Shown: in pieces, positions 33,563 to 41,225 of the stretch
Layout of the letters: every line of letters begins with the position of its first letter
How positions within the stretch are numbered: position 1 is the first letter of the stretch
From: JAKAXS01 sp965279065
GTDB lineage: Bacteria > Pseudomonadota > Alphaproteobacteria > Rhizobiales > Hyphomicrobiaceae
DNA length: 64,000 nt
Direction of reading: 5' to 3'
NCBI GenBank assembly: GCA_965279065.1
Contig: OZ257134.1
Location: 1,302,001 to 1,366,000 of the forward strand
The notes under the pieces: model-generated
The model's input: only the letters and a program-made list of their open reading frames with translations
Told to the model about the DNA's origin: nothing
Databases searched by the model: none
Program-made: the position numbers and the translations under genes

Positions 33563-34303
33563 ATGAACGTGCGTATCGCGCTGCTGGCGCTCGCGGCCAG
33601 CTTCGTTGTGACGTCACCGGCTGTCGCTCAAGACCTCAACCCCTGGGGCGTGTGGGGCGAGGGCAGCCAGATGAAGAAGAGCAAGGCCGTCTCTGCCAAG
33701 CCGTTGCTCGGACCCGCGAACGGCCTGGGCGGAAGCGCACTGAATGGCTTCGAGCCCAGCGACATGCAGGTGAAGAAGGCCGTCGCGCTCGCCAGCGGCG
33801 GCCCCAAGCCCAGCATCTCGCCGCAGGCGCCGCAGACCGTCTCGTTCTCCGGCTACGCGCCGGGTACCGTCGTGATCGATACCGCCGGCCGCAAGCTCTA
33901 CTACGTCAAGGGTGGTGGCACGGCCTATCGCTACCCGATCGCTGTCGGCAAGGCGGGCTTTGCCTGGTCGGGCACGCAGAAGGTTTCGCGCATCGCCAAC
34001 TGGCCAGACTGGACGCCGCCCGCTGAAATGCGTCAGCGCAAGCCGCACCTGCCGATGAAGATGACGGGCGGCCTCAACAACCCGCTCGGCGCCAAGGCCA
34101 TCTACCTCGGCAGCACGCTCTATCGCATCCACGGCACCAATGACACGGGCTCGATCGGCACCGCGTCCTCCTCGGGCTGCATCCGCATGCACAACGGCCA
34201 CGTCGTGCATCTGGCCAGCCTCATCGGCACCGGAACGACCGTGAAGGTGCTGCGTGGCCTGCCCAAGAACATCGCCAAGGCCAAGGGCGGCGAGACAGGC
34301 TGA
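33563..34303 (+). CDS. L,D-transpeptidase (ErfK/YbiS/YkuD family)
   Basis: 246 residues from ATG 33563 (AGGA eight bases upstream; an ATG at 33557 is too close). The signal peptide is MNVRIALLALAASFVVTSP. The YkuD domain covers about 110-235: TVVIDTAGRKLYYVKGGGTA, then HGTNDTGSIGTASSSGCIRM, with His, Ser, Gly, Cys and Arg of the catalytic motif. It would form 3-3 crosslinks or attach proteins to peptidoglycan. It is the second such enzyme in the window; Rhizobiales carry many. It is followed at 10 bp by a strong palindromic hairpin. Confidence 0.95.
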   Translation: MNVRIALLALAASFVVTSPAVAQDLNPWGVWGEGSQMKKSKAVSAKPLLGPANGLGGSALNGFEPSDMQVKKAVALASGGPKPSISPQAPQTVSFSGYAPGTVVIDTAGRKLYYVKGGGTAYRYPIAVGKAGFAWSGTQKVSRIANWPDWTPPAEMRQRKPHLPMKMTGGLNNPLGAKAIYLGSTLYRIHGTNDTGSIGTASSSGCIRMHNGHVVHLASLIGTGTTVKVLRGLPKNIAKAKGGETG

Positions 34304-34312
34304 AGGTCGTTT

Positions 34313-34338
34313 TGGGGTCAGACCTCGGTCTGACCCCA
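34313..34338. terminator. Bidirectional terminator-like palindrome
   Basis: A 12-bp perfect stem, TGGGGTCAGACC and GGTCTGACCCCA, with only TC at the centre. It sits in the 47-bp gap between converging genes (L,D-transpeptidase and dihydroorotase-like). Three Ts precede it on the plus strand. The position suits a shared terminator; the same motif is a common dispersed repeat in bacterial genomes. Confidence 0.55.
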
Positions 34339-34350
34339 CTAACCCCAATG

Positions 34351-35670
34351 CTAGAAGAACCGCGCCGCCTCGCCCACCGCAGGCCGGCCCAGTTCACCCT
34401 GCCACATGACGCGGTTGCCCCGCACGAAGGTGCCGACCGGCCAGCCGGTGACGCGCGTGCCGTGATACGGCGTCCACCCGGCACGGCTCTCGATCCACGA
34501 ATTGTCGATCGTCTCCGAACGCTTCAGATCCACCACCGTGAAGTCCGCGTCGTAGCCGACGGCAATGCGGCCCTTGCCGCGCATGTTGAACAGCCGTTGC
34601 GGCCCATGGCTCGTCAGGTCCACGAAGCGCTGCAGCGACAGCCGCCCGGCATTGACGTGATCCAGCATGATCGGCACCAGCGTTTGCACGCCTGTCATGC
34701 CTGAATGCGAGTCCGGATACGGGTGATCCTTTTCCTCGCGCGTATGCGGCGCGTGATCCGATCCAAGCACGTCCACCACGCCGTTCGCCAGCGCCGCCCA
34801 GATCGCATCGCGGTGGCGCGCGTCGCGCACCGGCGGGTTCATCTGCGCGTAGGTGCCGAGCCGCTCGTAGCAGTCGGGTGCCACCAGCGTCAGGTGATGC
34901 GGCGTCACCTCCACGCTCGCCCAGTCCTTGTGATCGGCCAGGAACGCCATCTCTGCCGCCGTCGAGATGTGCAGCACGTGCACGCGCCGGCCGTACTTCT
35001 CGGCCAGCCCCACGAGACGCTTCGTCGCCAGCAGTGCGGCCTCCTCGTCGCGCCATACGGGGTGCGATGCTGGATCGCCGGGAATGCGCTCGCCCTTGCG
35101 CGCGTTGAGCCGCATCTCGTCTTCCGCATGGAACGCGGCGCGCCGGCTGAGCTTGGCGATGATGCGATCCAGCGACGGATCGTCCTCGACCAGCAGGTTG
35201 CCCGTCGACGATCCCATGAACACCTTGATGCCGGCCGAACCGGGCAGCCGCTCCAGCTGTGGAATGTCGTCAACGTTCTCGCGCGTGCCGCCGACGTAGA
35301 AGGCGAAGTCGCAAAACATGCGATGCGTGGCGCGCGCCACCTTGTCGGCCAGCGTTTCAGCAGACGTCGTCAGTGGCTTGGTGTTCGGCATCTCGAACAC
35401 GCAGGTGACGCCACCCATCACGGCGCCGCGGCTGCCACTTTCCAGGTCTTCCTTGTGCTCAAGTCCCGGCTCGCGAAAATGCACCTGGCTGTCGATGACG
35501 CCGGGCAGGATGTGCAACCCTTTGGCGTCGATTGTCTCGACAGCCCGTCCATCGCCAATCGCGCCGATGGCTGCGATGCGCCCGCCGCGCACGCCGATGT
35601 CGTGCTGCCCCACGCCGTCGTGGTTCACCACCGTGCCGTTTCTCAGAACGAGATCATAAATGCTGGCCAT
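34351..35670 (-). CDS. pyrC: Dihydroorotase-family amidohydrolase with variant metal motif
   Basis: 439-residue cyclic amidohydrolase annotated by similarity as dihydroorotase (class I). Signature segments are PGVIDSQVHFREPGLEHKED, VEVTPHHLTLVAPDCYE and DVLGSDHAPHTREEKDHPYP. The first metal motif, normally DxHxH, reads DSQVH: the first zinc-binding His is Gln. I recall the same QVHFREPG in other Rhizobiales members, so it looks like a fixed subfamily feature and not decay. Whether it makes dihydroorotate or cleaves another ring is therefore open. It is divergent from ygfZ by 63 bp. Confidence 0.85.
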   Translation of the reverse strand: MASIYDLVLRNGTVVNHDGVGQHDIGVRGGRIAAIGAIGDGRAVETIDAKGLHILPGVIDSQVHFREPGLEHKEDLESGSRGAVMGGVTCVFEMPNTKPLTTSAETLADKVARATHRMFCDFAFYVGGTRENVDDIPQLERLPGSAGIKVFMGSSTGNLLVEDDPSLDRIIAKLSRRAAFHAEDEMRLNARKGERIPGDPASHPVWRDEEAALLATKRLVGLAEKYGRRVHVLHISTAAEMAFLADHKDWASVEVTPHHLTLVAPDCYERLGTYAQMNPPVRDARHRDAIWAALANGVVDVLGSDHAPHTREEKDHPYPDSHSGMTGVQTLVPIMLDHVNAGRLSLQRFVDLTSHGPQRLFNMRGKGRIAVGYDADFTVVDLKRSETIDNSWIESRAGWTPYHGTRVTGWPVGTFVRGNRVMWQGELGRPAVGEAARFF

Positions 35671-35733
35671 TGCGGCTCCGTGGGCTCGAGACTTGCCTTC
35701 CGGCAGTCACCCGCATACGTAACTGTCGTGCCG

Positions 35734-36654
35734 ATGGCAACCGCAGGGCTCCCCGTGACCGTCTTCAGCTATGCGCAATTGACCGACCGCGGCGCCGTTT
35801 CGGTGAGCGGTCCCGATGCGGAAAAGCTGTTGCAGGGCCTCGTCACCAACGATCCTCCCGCCGCCGAGGGGGAGGCCACGTTTGCGGGCCTCCTGTCGCC
35901 CCAGGGCAAGATCCTGTTCGACTTCTTCATCGTCCGTGCGGCCGGCGGTTTCCTGCTCGATGTCGCGCGCGACAAGGCGGCCGACCTCGCCAAGCGCCTG
36001 ACGCTCTACCGCCTTCGCTCCCAAGTGCAGATCGCCGACCGTTCGGACGATTTCGCTATCGGCACCGGCTGGGAGGCTGACGCAAACCCCGGCAACAAGC
36101 TGCCGCCGTGGATGATCGCAACTTGTCCCGACCCACGCTTGCCCGCCATGGGCCGGCGGACCATTTCGAACGCCGCGCAAACGCCCGTCCATAGCGGCAA
36201 CACCGCCTGCGAAGCCGCCTACCACGCGCACCGCATCGCGCTGGGCGTTCCAGAGGGCGGCCGCGACTACAGCTACGGCGACACGTTCCCGCACGAGGCG
36301 CTGTACGATCAGCTGGGTGGCGTGTCGTTCGACAAGGGCTGCTACGTCGGCCAGGAGATCGTCGCGCGCATGCAGCACCGCGGTACGGCCCGCAAGCGCA
36401 TCGTGCAGGCGACGGGGCAGGGGGCATTGCCGCCGCACGGCACGGATGTTGTGGCGGGCAGCGTCGTCATCGGCACGATCGGCTCCTCCGACGGGGTGCA
36501 TGGGCTGGCTCTCGTCCGGCTCGATCGTGCGGCCGAGTTCAAGGCCAAGGGCGTCGGGCTAACGGCGGCCGGCGTGCCGATCACGCTTCATAAGCCCGCC
36601 TTTGCCACCTTCCCCATGGAACCGCAGGCGGTGCCGGCCGCGCAGACATCATGA
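35734..36654 (+). CDS. ygfZ: Folate-binding Fe-S assembly protein YgfZ
   Basis: 306-residue GcvT-like protein needed for maintenance of certain Fe-S enzymes. The YgfZ signature KGCYVGQEIVARMQHRG is complete at about residue 208, with the conserved Cys. The N-terminus has the folate-fold VSGPDAEKLLQGLVTND. ATG 35734 (or GTG two codons earlier) replaces a much longer open frame that is antisense to the amidohydrolase gene. It overlaps tag by 4 bp, giving a ygfZ-tag-HD operon. Confidence 0.94.
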   Translation: MATAGLPVTVFSYAQLTDRGAVSVSGPDAEKLLQGLVTNDPPAAEGEATFAGLLSPQGKILFDFFIVRAAGGFLLDVARDKAADLAKRLTLYRLRSQVQIADRSDDFAIGTGWEADANPGNKLPPWMIATCPDPRLPAMGRRTISNAAQTPVHSGNTACEAAYHAHRIALGVPEGGRDYSYGDTFPHEALYDQLGGVSFDKGCYVGQEIVARMQHRGTARKRIVQATGQGALPPHGTDVVAGSVVIGTIGSSDGVHGLALVRLDRAAEFKAKGVGLTAAGVPITLHKPAFATFPMEPQAVPAAQTS

Positions 36655-37277
36655 CCAAAGCCGCAGCGAAACCGGAAGGCTGTACGTGGCCCGGTCTCAC
36701 CGACCCGCTCTACACGCGCTACCACGACGAAGAGTGGGGAGTGCCTAAAGACGGCGAGCGCGAGCTGTTTGAAAAGCTCGTGCTGGAAGGCTTTCAGGCC
36801 GGCCTGTCGTGGATCACGATCCTGCGCAAGCGCGAGAATTTCCGCAAAGCTTTCCACAATTTCGATCCCGAGAAGATCGCGCGCTACTCCGCCAGGGACA
36901 TCGATCGCCTGATGGCGGATGCCGGCATCATTCGCAATCGCCTCAAGATCGAAGCCACGATCGACAACGCCAAGGCCTATCTCAAACTGCGCAAGACGAC
37001 GACGCTCGCAGCCTTTCTCTGGAGCTTCTTGGAGAACGGCCCCATCCAGAATGCGCACACGACGATGAAGCAGCTGCCGGCCGAGACGGACCTGTCCAAG
37101 CGCATCTCGAAGGCGCTGAAGGCCGAAGGCTTCCGCTTCGTCGGCCCAACGACGATGTACGCTTTCATGCAGGCCAGCGGCATGGTCAACGATCACGTCG
37201 TCGGCTGCCCACGGCACAAGGCGTGCGCCAGGCTGCAGCGCGCCTTCAAGCCGCCACGCGCACCGGGAGCGCCTTGA
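36651..37277 (+). CDS. tag: DNA-3-methyladenine glycosylase I
   Basis: 208-residue base-excision repair glycosylase that removes 3-methyladenine. Zinc-ligand positions of the family are present: Cys in CTWPGLTDPLY, His in RYHDEEWGVP, and His/Cys in HVVGCPRHKAC. The substrate-pocket segment FQAGLSWITILRKRENF is typical. It is coupled to ygfZ by ATGA and followed one base later by the HD hydrolase gene. It is complete, and a cytosolic DNA-binding enzyme. Confidence 0.96.
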   Translation: MTKAAAKPEGCTWPGLTDPLYTRYHDEEWGVPKDGERELFEKLVLEGFQAGLSWITILRKRENFRKAFHNFDPEKIARYSARDIDRLMADAGIIRNRLKIEATIDNAKAYLKLRKTTTLAAFLWSFLENGPIQNAHTTMKQLPAETDLSKRISKALKAEGFRFVGPTTMYAFMQASGMVNDHVVGCPRHKACARLQRAFKPPRAPGAP

Positions 37278-37278
37278 C

Positions 37279-37896
37279 ATGTCGCCGCCGCACGCGCCGC
37301 CGTCACGCGCCTGGCAGCGTATGCTGTCCGGACGCCGCCTCGACCTGCTCGATCCCTCGCCCGACGACATCGCCATCGAAGATATCGCCCACGGCCTCGC
37401 GCGCGTGGCGCGCTGGAACGGCCAGACCACCGGCGTGCATGCCTTCTCCGTCGCCCAGCACGTCCTGATCGTCGAAGAGATCGCGCGCGCCCTGAACCCG
37501 GGCTGGCCGCAACAGTGGCAGCTCGCAGCCCTCCTGCACGATGCCGCCGAATACGTGGTCGGCGACCTCATCAGTCCGTTCAAGACCGCGATCGGCCTCG
37601 ACTACAAGGCATTCGAGCAGCGGTTGCTCAACGCCATCTACGGCCGGTTCGGCGTGCCGCTGCCTCTTCCCGCCGACGTCGCCGCTGCGATCAAGCGAGC
37701 TGATCGCATCGCGGCTTTCTTCGAGGCCACGCGCCTAGCTGGCTTTTCGAGCGACGAAGCCCACATTTATTTCGACTACGATGAAATATTGCCCGAAGCC
37801 CTGCGATCCAAGCTGTCGGCCCTGACCGCGGACCCCGCCGATGCTGCACAAAAAACCTTCCTCGCTAGGTTCGCTGCTCTCAGAACGGCCGCATAA
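37279..37896 (+). CDS. HD-domain phosphohydrolase (YfbR-like)
   Basis: 205-residue HD hydrolase. The metal motif is spread as H in GVHAFSVAQHVL, HD in ALLHDAAEYVVGDLISPFK and D in KRADRIAAFF, as in YfbR-type 5'-deoxynucleotidases. It likely dephosphorylates nucleotides; the exact substrate is unproven. It starts one base after the tag stop, so the three genes ygfZ, tag and this one form one transcript linking repair and nucleotide housekeeping. Confidence 0.9.
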   Translation: MSPPHAPPSRAWQRMLSGRRLDLLDPSPDDIAIEDIAHGLARVARWNGQTTGVHAFSVAQHVLIVEEIARALNPGWPQQWQLAALLHDAAEYVVGDLISPFKTAIGLDYKAFEQRLLNAIYGRFGVPLPLPADVAAAIKRADRIAAFFEATRLAGFSSDEAHIYFDYDEILPEALRSKLSALTADPADAAQKTFLARFAALRTAA

Positions 37897-37974
37897 CGAT
37901 CACGATTACGGCCACAAACCCAAAAATGGCCATGATCACTGTTCTCAGTGCTGACGCGCCAAGGGGAACAAGAG

Positions 37975-39018
37975 ATGACTGCGAACGCGGGACTGAAAAG
38001 GTCTCCCGGGCTTGCCATCCCGGAAGACCACGCTGCCGTGCCACGCGCCGAGTTGGCGACAGTGGAAATCGGCCTGAACGCGGCCATTGTTGCGGTTAAC
38101 GCCGATGAGCCCATGGCGCTGATCGTGCGAGATGAGGCCGATGGAGCCGTCGACGGCCTGCCGTTCGGCCCCTTCTCTCCGGTTCAGCATCGCACGCTGG
38201 AAGGTGGCCTGCGGACCTGGGTCACCGAACAGACCGGGCTCGACCTCGGCTATGTCGAACAGCTCTACACGTTCGGCGATCGCGGGCGTCATGCCGAAGC
38301 CGGCGATGAAAGCCCGCACATCGTCTCGATCGGCTATCTCGCTCTCAGCGAGGCGTCGCAAATTCAGGAGCTGCAGCGCGGCACGTGGCGCAGCTGGTAT
38401 CATTATTTTCCCTGGGAGGACTGGCGCCGCGGCCGTCCCGAGATCCTGCAGAAGGAAATCGAGCCGCGCCTGCGCGAGTGGGCGCAGCGCCCGCCGTCCC
38501 GCTCCGCGCCCGCGCGTCCGGTCAAACGCGAAGATCGTGCCCGCATGTGCTTCGGCATCGACGGCGGGACATGGGACGAGGAAAAGGTGCTCGACCGCTA
38601 CGAGCTTCTCTACGAGGCCGGTCTCGTCGATGAAGCCCGCCGTGATGGCCGTGAAGCCGCCGTCGCCTGGGCCCCGCGCCCGCGCCTGGGTGCCCCGATG
38701 CGCTTCGATCATCGCCGCATCCTCGCCACCGCCATCGGCCGCGTGCGCGCCAAGATCAAGTACCGCCCCGTCATCTTCGAACTGATGACCGACGAGTTCA
38801 CGCTGTACGAACTGCAGAAGACTGTCGAGGCCATCCTCGGTCCGCATCTGCACAAGCAGAATTTCCGCCGCCTCGTGGAAAGCGCCGGCCTCGTGGAACC
38901 GACAGGCGAGGTGAAAACGCGAACCGGCGGTCGCCCGGCCAAGCTGTATCGCTTCCGCCGCGAAGTCCTGTTGGAGCGCCCCGCGCCCGGCGTTCGCGTC
39001 AAGCCGGGCCGCGCGTGA
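37975..39018 (+). CDS. NadQ/NrtR-like regulator with degenerate Nudix domain (COG4111 type)
   Basis: 347-residue two-domain protein. Residues about 25-170 are Nudix-like (GLNAAIVAVNADEPMALIV, ESPHIVSIGYLALSE), but the Nudix box lacks the REUxEE core: it reads GGLRTWVTEQTGLDLG. Residues about 230-345 form a winged helix (KIKYRPVIFELMTDEFTLYE, NFRRLVESAGLVEP, GGRPAKLYRF). This is the NrtR plan, and I recall COG4111 proteins named NadQ as NAD-synthesis repressors in alphaproteobacteria. Its position about 1 kb upstream of nadABC supports that assignment. AAGGGGAACAAGAG precedes the ATG. Confidence 0.82.
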   Translation: MTANAGLKRSPGLAIPEDHAAVPRAELATVEIGLNAAIVAVNADEPMALIVRDEADGAVDGLPFGPFSPVQHRTLEGGLRTWVTEQTGLDLGYVEQLYTFGDRGRHAEAGDESPHIVSIGYLALSEASQIQELQRGTWRSWYHYFPWEDWRRGRPEILQKEIEPRLREWAQRPPSRSAPARPVKREDRARMCFGIDGGTWDEEKVLDRYELLYEAGLVDEARRDGREAAVAWAPRPRLGAPMRFDHRRILATAIGRVRAKIKYRPVIFELMTDEFTLYELQKTVEAILGPHLHKQNFRRLVESAGLVEPTGEVKTRTGGRPAKLYRFRREVLLERPAPGVRVKPGRA

Positions 39019-39097
39019 GCGACCGTGTTCCTTAATGCGTTTTTAACGCAAAGGTAGCACGGTCTGACATCCGTCTTCCCGTGCCGTGGTGACGCCA

Positions 39098-39676
39098 ATG
39101 TCAAGCTCGTCCGAAGATATACTCGTGAAGATCGAAGCGATGGCGACTGCCATTTCGCACGCGAAAGATGCTGAGAAAACGGCGCTGCAGCGCCAATACC
39201 TCGAACTCATCGGCCACTTTCTGTCTGATCAGGGTCGCGGCGGCCAGCTCTCGTTTCCACTGCTGGATCTGATCGAGCAGCTGGAGCACGCGTCCGAAGC
39301 GCAGGCACCCCAGCAGCCCGAACGCCGCAACGGCATCGCTGAAAGCAGCGACGAACTTCTCGCGAAGGTGTCAGCCGTCGTGGATGTGTTGATCTCGGCG
39401 GGCTATTCCTCGGATCACGCCTGTCAGATCGTGACGCGCCAGATGATCGCCCGCAACGTGCAGATCCCTCCCGGAGGCGATGCGCGCGCCTGGCGCAACA
39501 TCCAGGCCTGGCGTCACAAGCTCATCAATTCCAAGCGCGAAGGCGCCATATGGCGCACGTACGCGGCCTTCAAGGACGAACTGCCGAAGCTGTATGGCAC
39601 ACGTCTTGGCGAAGCCGCAGGGCGCGAAGCGATCTGGGATCGACGGGCCCGGCGTGCCGCAACGGTCGATGCCTAA
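39098..39676 (+). CDS. Hypothetical helical protein
   Basis: 192-residue protein between the NadQ-like regulator and nadA. The N-terminal half is a coiled-coil-like helix (DILVKIEAMATAISHAKDAE and QRQYLELIGHFLSDQ). The C-terminal half contains ACQIVTRQMIARNVQIPPGG and AWRNIQAWRHKLINSKREG, which could be a DNA-binding-like helical domain. A GTG at 39086 in frame adds four residues. I do not recognise a family and see no catalytic motif. It is transcribed in the same direction as nadA, but 419 bp and a repeat intervene. Confidence 0.6.
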   Translation: MSSSSEDILVKIEAMATAISHAKDAEKTALQRQYLELIGHFLSDQGRGGQLSFPLLDLIEQLEHASEAQAPQQPERRNGIAESSDELLAKVSAVVDVLISAGYSSDHACQIVTRQMIARNVQIPPGGDARAWRNIQAWRHKLINSKREGAIWRTYAAFKDELPKLYGTRLGEAAGREAIWDRRARRAATVDA

Positions 39677-39729
39677 CGCACATTTGATGCACCACGCAGG
39701 TGTCGGCTGCGCGCACATCCGAAAAAGAT

Positions 39730-39838
39730 GTCATCCTCGGGCTTGTCCCGAGGATCCCGCCATCCGCGAGTTCGGAGGGTAGCCGCCACAGGCCGACGGC
39801 ATCAACAATGGCGTGTCGGGGTCAAGCCCGAGGATGAC
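39730..39838. repeat. Dispersed intergenic inverted-repeat element, copy 2
   Basis: 109-bp element with left end GTCATCCTCGGGCTTGTCCC and, inverted, right end GGTCAAGCCCGAGGATGAC. It matches copy 1 and copy 3 at the ends with a different centre. It occupies part of the 419 bp between the hypothetical gene at 39098 and nadA. No ORF is supported within it. Confidence 0.75.
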
Positions 39839-40048
39839 ATGGAGAAGACGTTGCGCATGGGCGGGGCATGGTCAGGTTCGCGCAGCCAAATATTTTCGCG
39901 AACCTCTGGTGGAAGTCGGCGTTATCACCTAGATTAACGACGTACTCGCAATGCTCCCGCAGAGCATAATAAGGGCAGCCCGCTAGCAACGACAGCTCGA
40001 ATGCGATTGCACCAGCCGGCAGGTTCGTGCCGGTTTATCCAGGTCCAA

Positions 40049-40071
40049 GATATACTCAGCAAGAGTATATC
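40049..40071. promoter_or_regulatory. Candidate operator before nadA
   Basis: A perfect inverted repeat with 9-bp arms GATATACTC and GAGTATATC around AGCAA, 24 bases before the nadA ATG. The left arm contains a -10-like TATACT, so a bound protein could block initiation. NrtR/NadQ-type regulators bind palindromes before nad genes; assignment to the regulator at 37975 is inferred from proximity. Confidence 0.65.
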
Positions 40072-40095
40072 AGGCAAGGGTGAGGAAAAGACGCG

Positions 40096-41169
40096 ATGAA
40101 CCTCTACACCGCAGTGCCCCACAGCCAAGCAGCCCCGTGCCCCGTGCCCGCGGCCAAGCCGGCGCGCACACCGTCGAAGTATGCGTTCACGCCGGCGCTC
40201 GCCCGCGAGATGGAGCCGCTCTACCAGCGCGTGAAGCACGTCGTGACGCCGATGGAATGGCTGCAGTACGCGCCGCTCGTCAAGGAGATCAACGAGCTCA
40301 AGGTCGAGCGCAACGCCGTCATCCTGGCGCACAACTACATGACGCCGGAGATTTTCCATTGTGTCGGCGATTTCCGCGGCGACAGCCTGCAGCTGGCGAA
40401 GGAAGCAGCTCGCGTCGATGCCGACGTCATCGTCCAGGCCGGCGTCCACTTCATGGCTGAAACCTCCAAGCTCATGAACCCGAACAAGACGGTCCTCATT
40501 CCCGACATGCAGGCCGGCTGTTCGCTCGCGTCCTCCATCACGGCCGAGGACGTGCGCATGCTCCGCGACGCCTACCCCGGCGTGCCGATCGTCACCTATG
40601 TCAACACCAGCGCCGCCGTGAAGGCCGAGTGCGACATCACCTGCACGTCTTCCAATGCCGTGAAGGTTGTGGAGAGCATGGGTGCCCCGCGCGTGCTGCT
40701 GATCCCCGACCAGTACCTGGCGAAATACGTCGCCACGCAGACCAAGGTCGAGATCATCACGTGGGCCGGTGCCTGCGAAGTTCACGAGCGCTTCACCGGT
40801 GCCGAGCTTGACGCCTATCGCGTCTCCGACCCCGGCATCAAGATCATCGCGCATCCGGAATGCCCGCCCGACGTCATCGCGGCGTCGGACTTCACTGGCT
40901 CCACGGCGGCCATGATCAACTGGGTGAAGGAGAAGCGGCCGAAGAAGGTCGTGCTCGTCACCGAGTGCTCGATGGCATCCAACGTGGCAGCCGAAACGCC
41001 GGACGTCGAGTTCGTGCGCCCCTGCAACCTGTGCCCGCACATGAAACGGATCAGCCTGGAAAAGATCCGCGACAGCCTGCTCTATCTGCAGCACGAAGTG
41101 CACGTCGACGCCGAAATCGCCGTGCGCGCGCGCCGCGCCGTAGAGCGGATGGTCAATCTCACCAACTGA
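40096..41169 (+). CDS. nadA: Quinolinate synthase A
   Basis: 357-residue [4Fe-4S] enzyme that condenses iminoaspartate with dihydroxyacetone phosphate to quinolinate. It has VILAHNYMTPEIFHCVGDFR, DMQAGCSLASSITAED, DITCTSSNAVKVVES and the C-terminal CNLCPHMKRISLEKI, which carry the cluster cysteines and substrate residues. The N-terminal 30 residues are extra relative to short NadA. It is first of the nadA-nadB-nadC operon, 56 bp before nadB, with a palindromic operator candidate just upstream. Confidence 0.97.
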   Translation: MNLYTAVPHSQAAPCPVPAAKPARTPSKYAFTPALAREMEPLYQRVKHVVTPMEWLQYAPLVKEINELKVERNAVILAHNYMTPEIFHCVGDFRGDSLQLAKEAARVDADVIVQAGVHFMAETSKLMNPNKTVLIPDMQAGCSLASSITAEDVRMLRDAYPGVPIVTYVNTSAAVKAECDITCTSSNAVKVVESMGAPRVLLIPDQYLAKYVATQTKVEIITWAGACEVHERFTGAELDAYRVSDPGIKIIAHPECPPDVIAASDFTGSTAAMINWVKEKRPKKVVLVTECSMASNVAAETPDVEFVRPCNLCPHMKRISLEKIRDSLLYLQHEVHVDAEIAVRARRAVERMVNLTN

Positions 41170-41225
41170 GCCTTAACCGGCGGGCGGCTCTCACACGCCA
41201 CTCGCCTATCCCAGAGGAGTGACCG

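Noticed and set aside
37880..37933. 17-codon hydrophobic minus-strand ORF (MAIFGFVAVIVIVMRPF) at the end of the HD gene
   Set aside because: No ribosome-binding site, and it overlaps coding sequence; likely chance.
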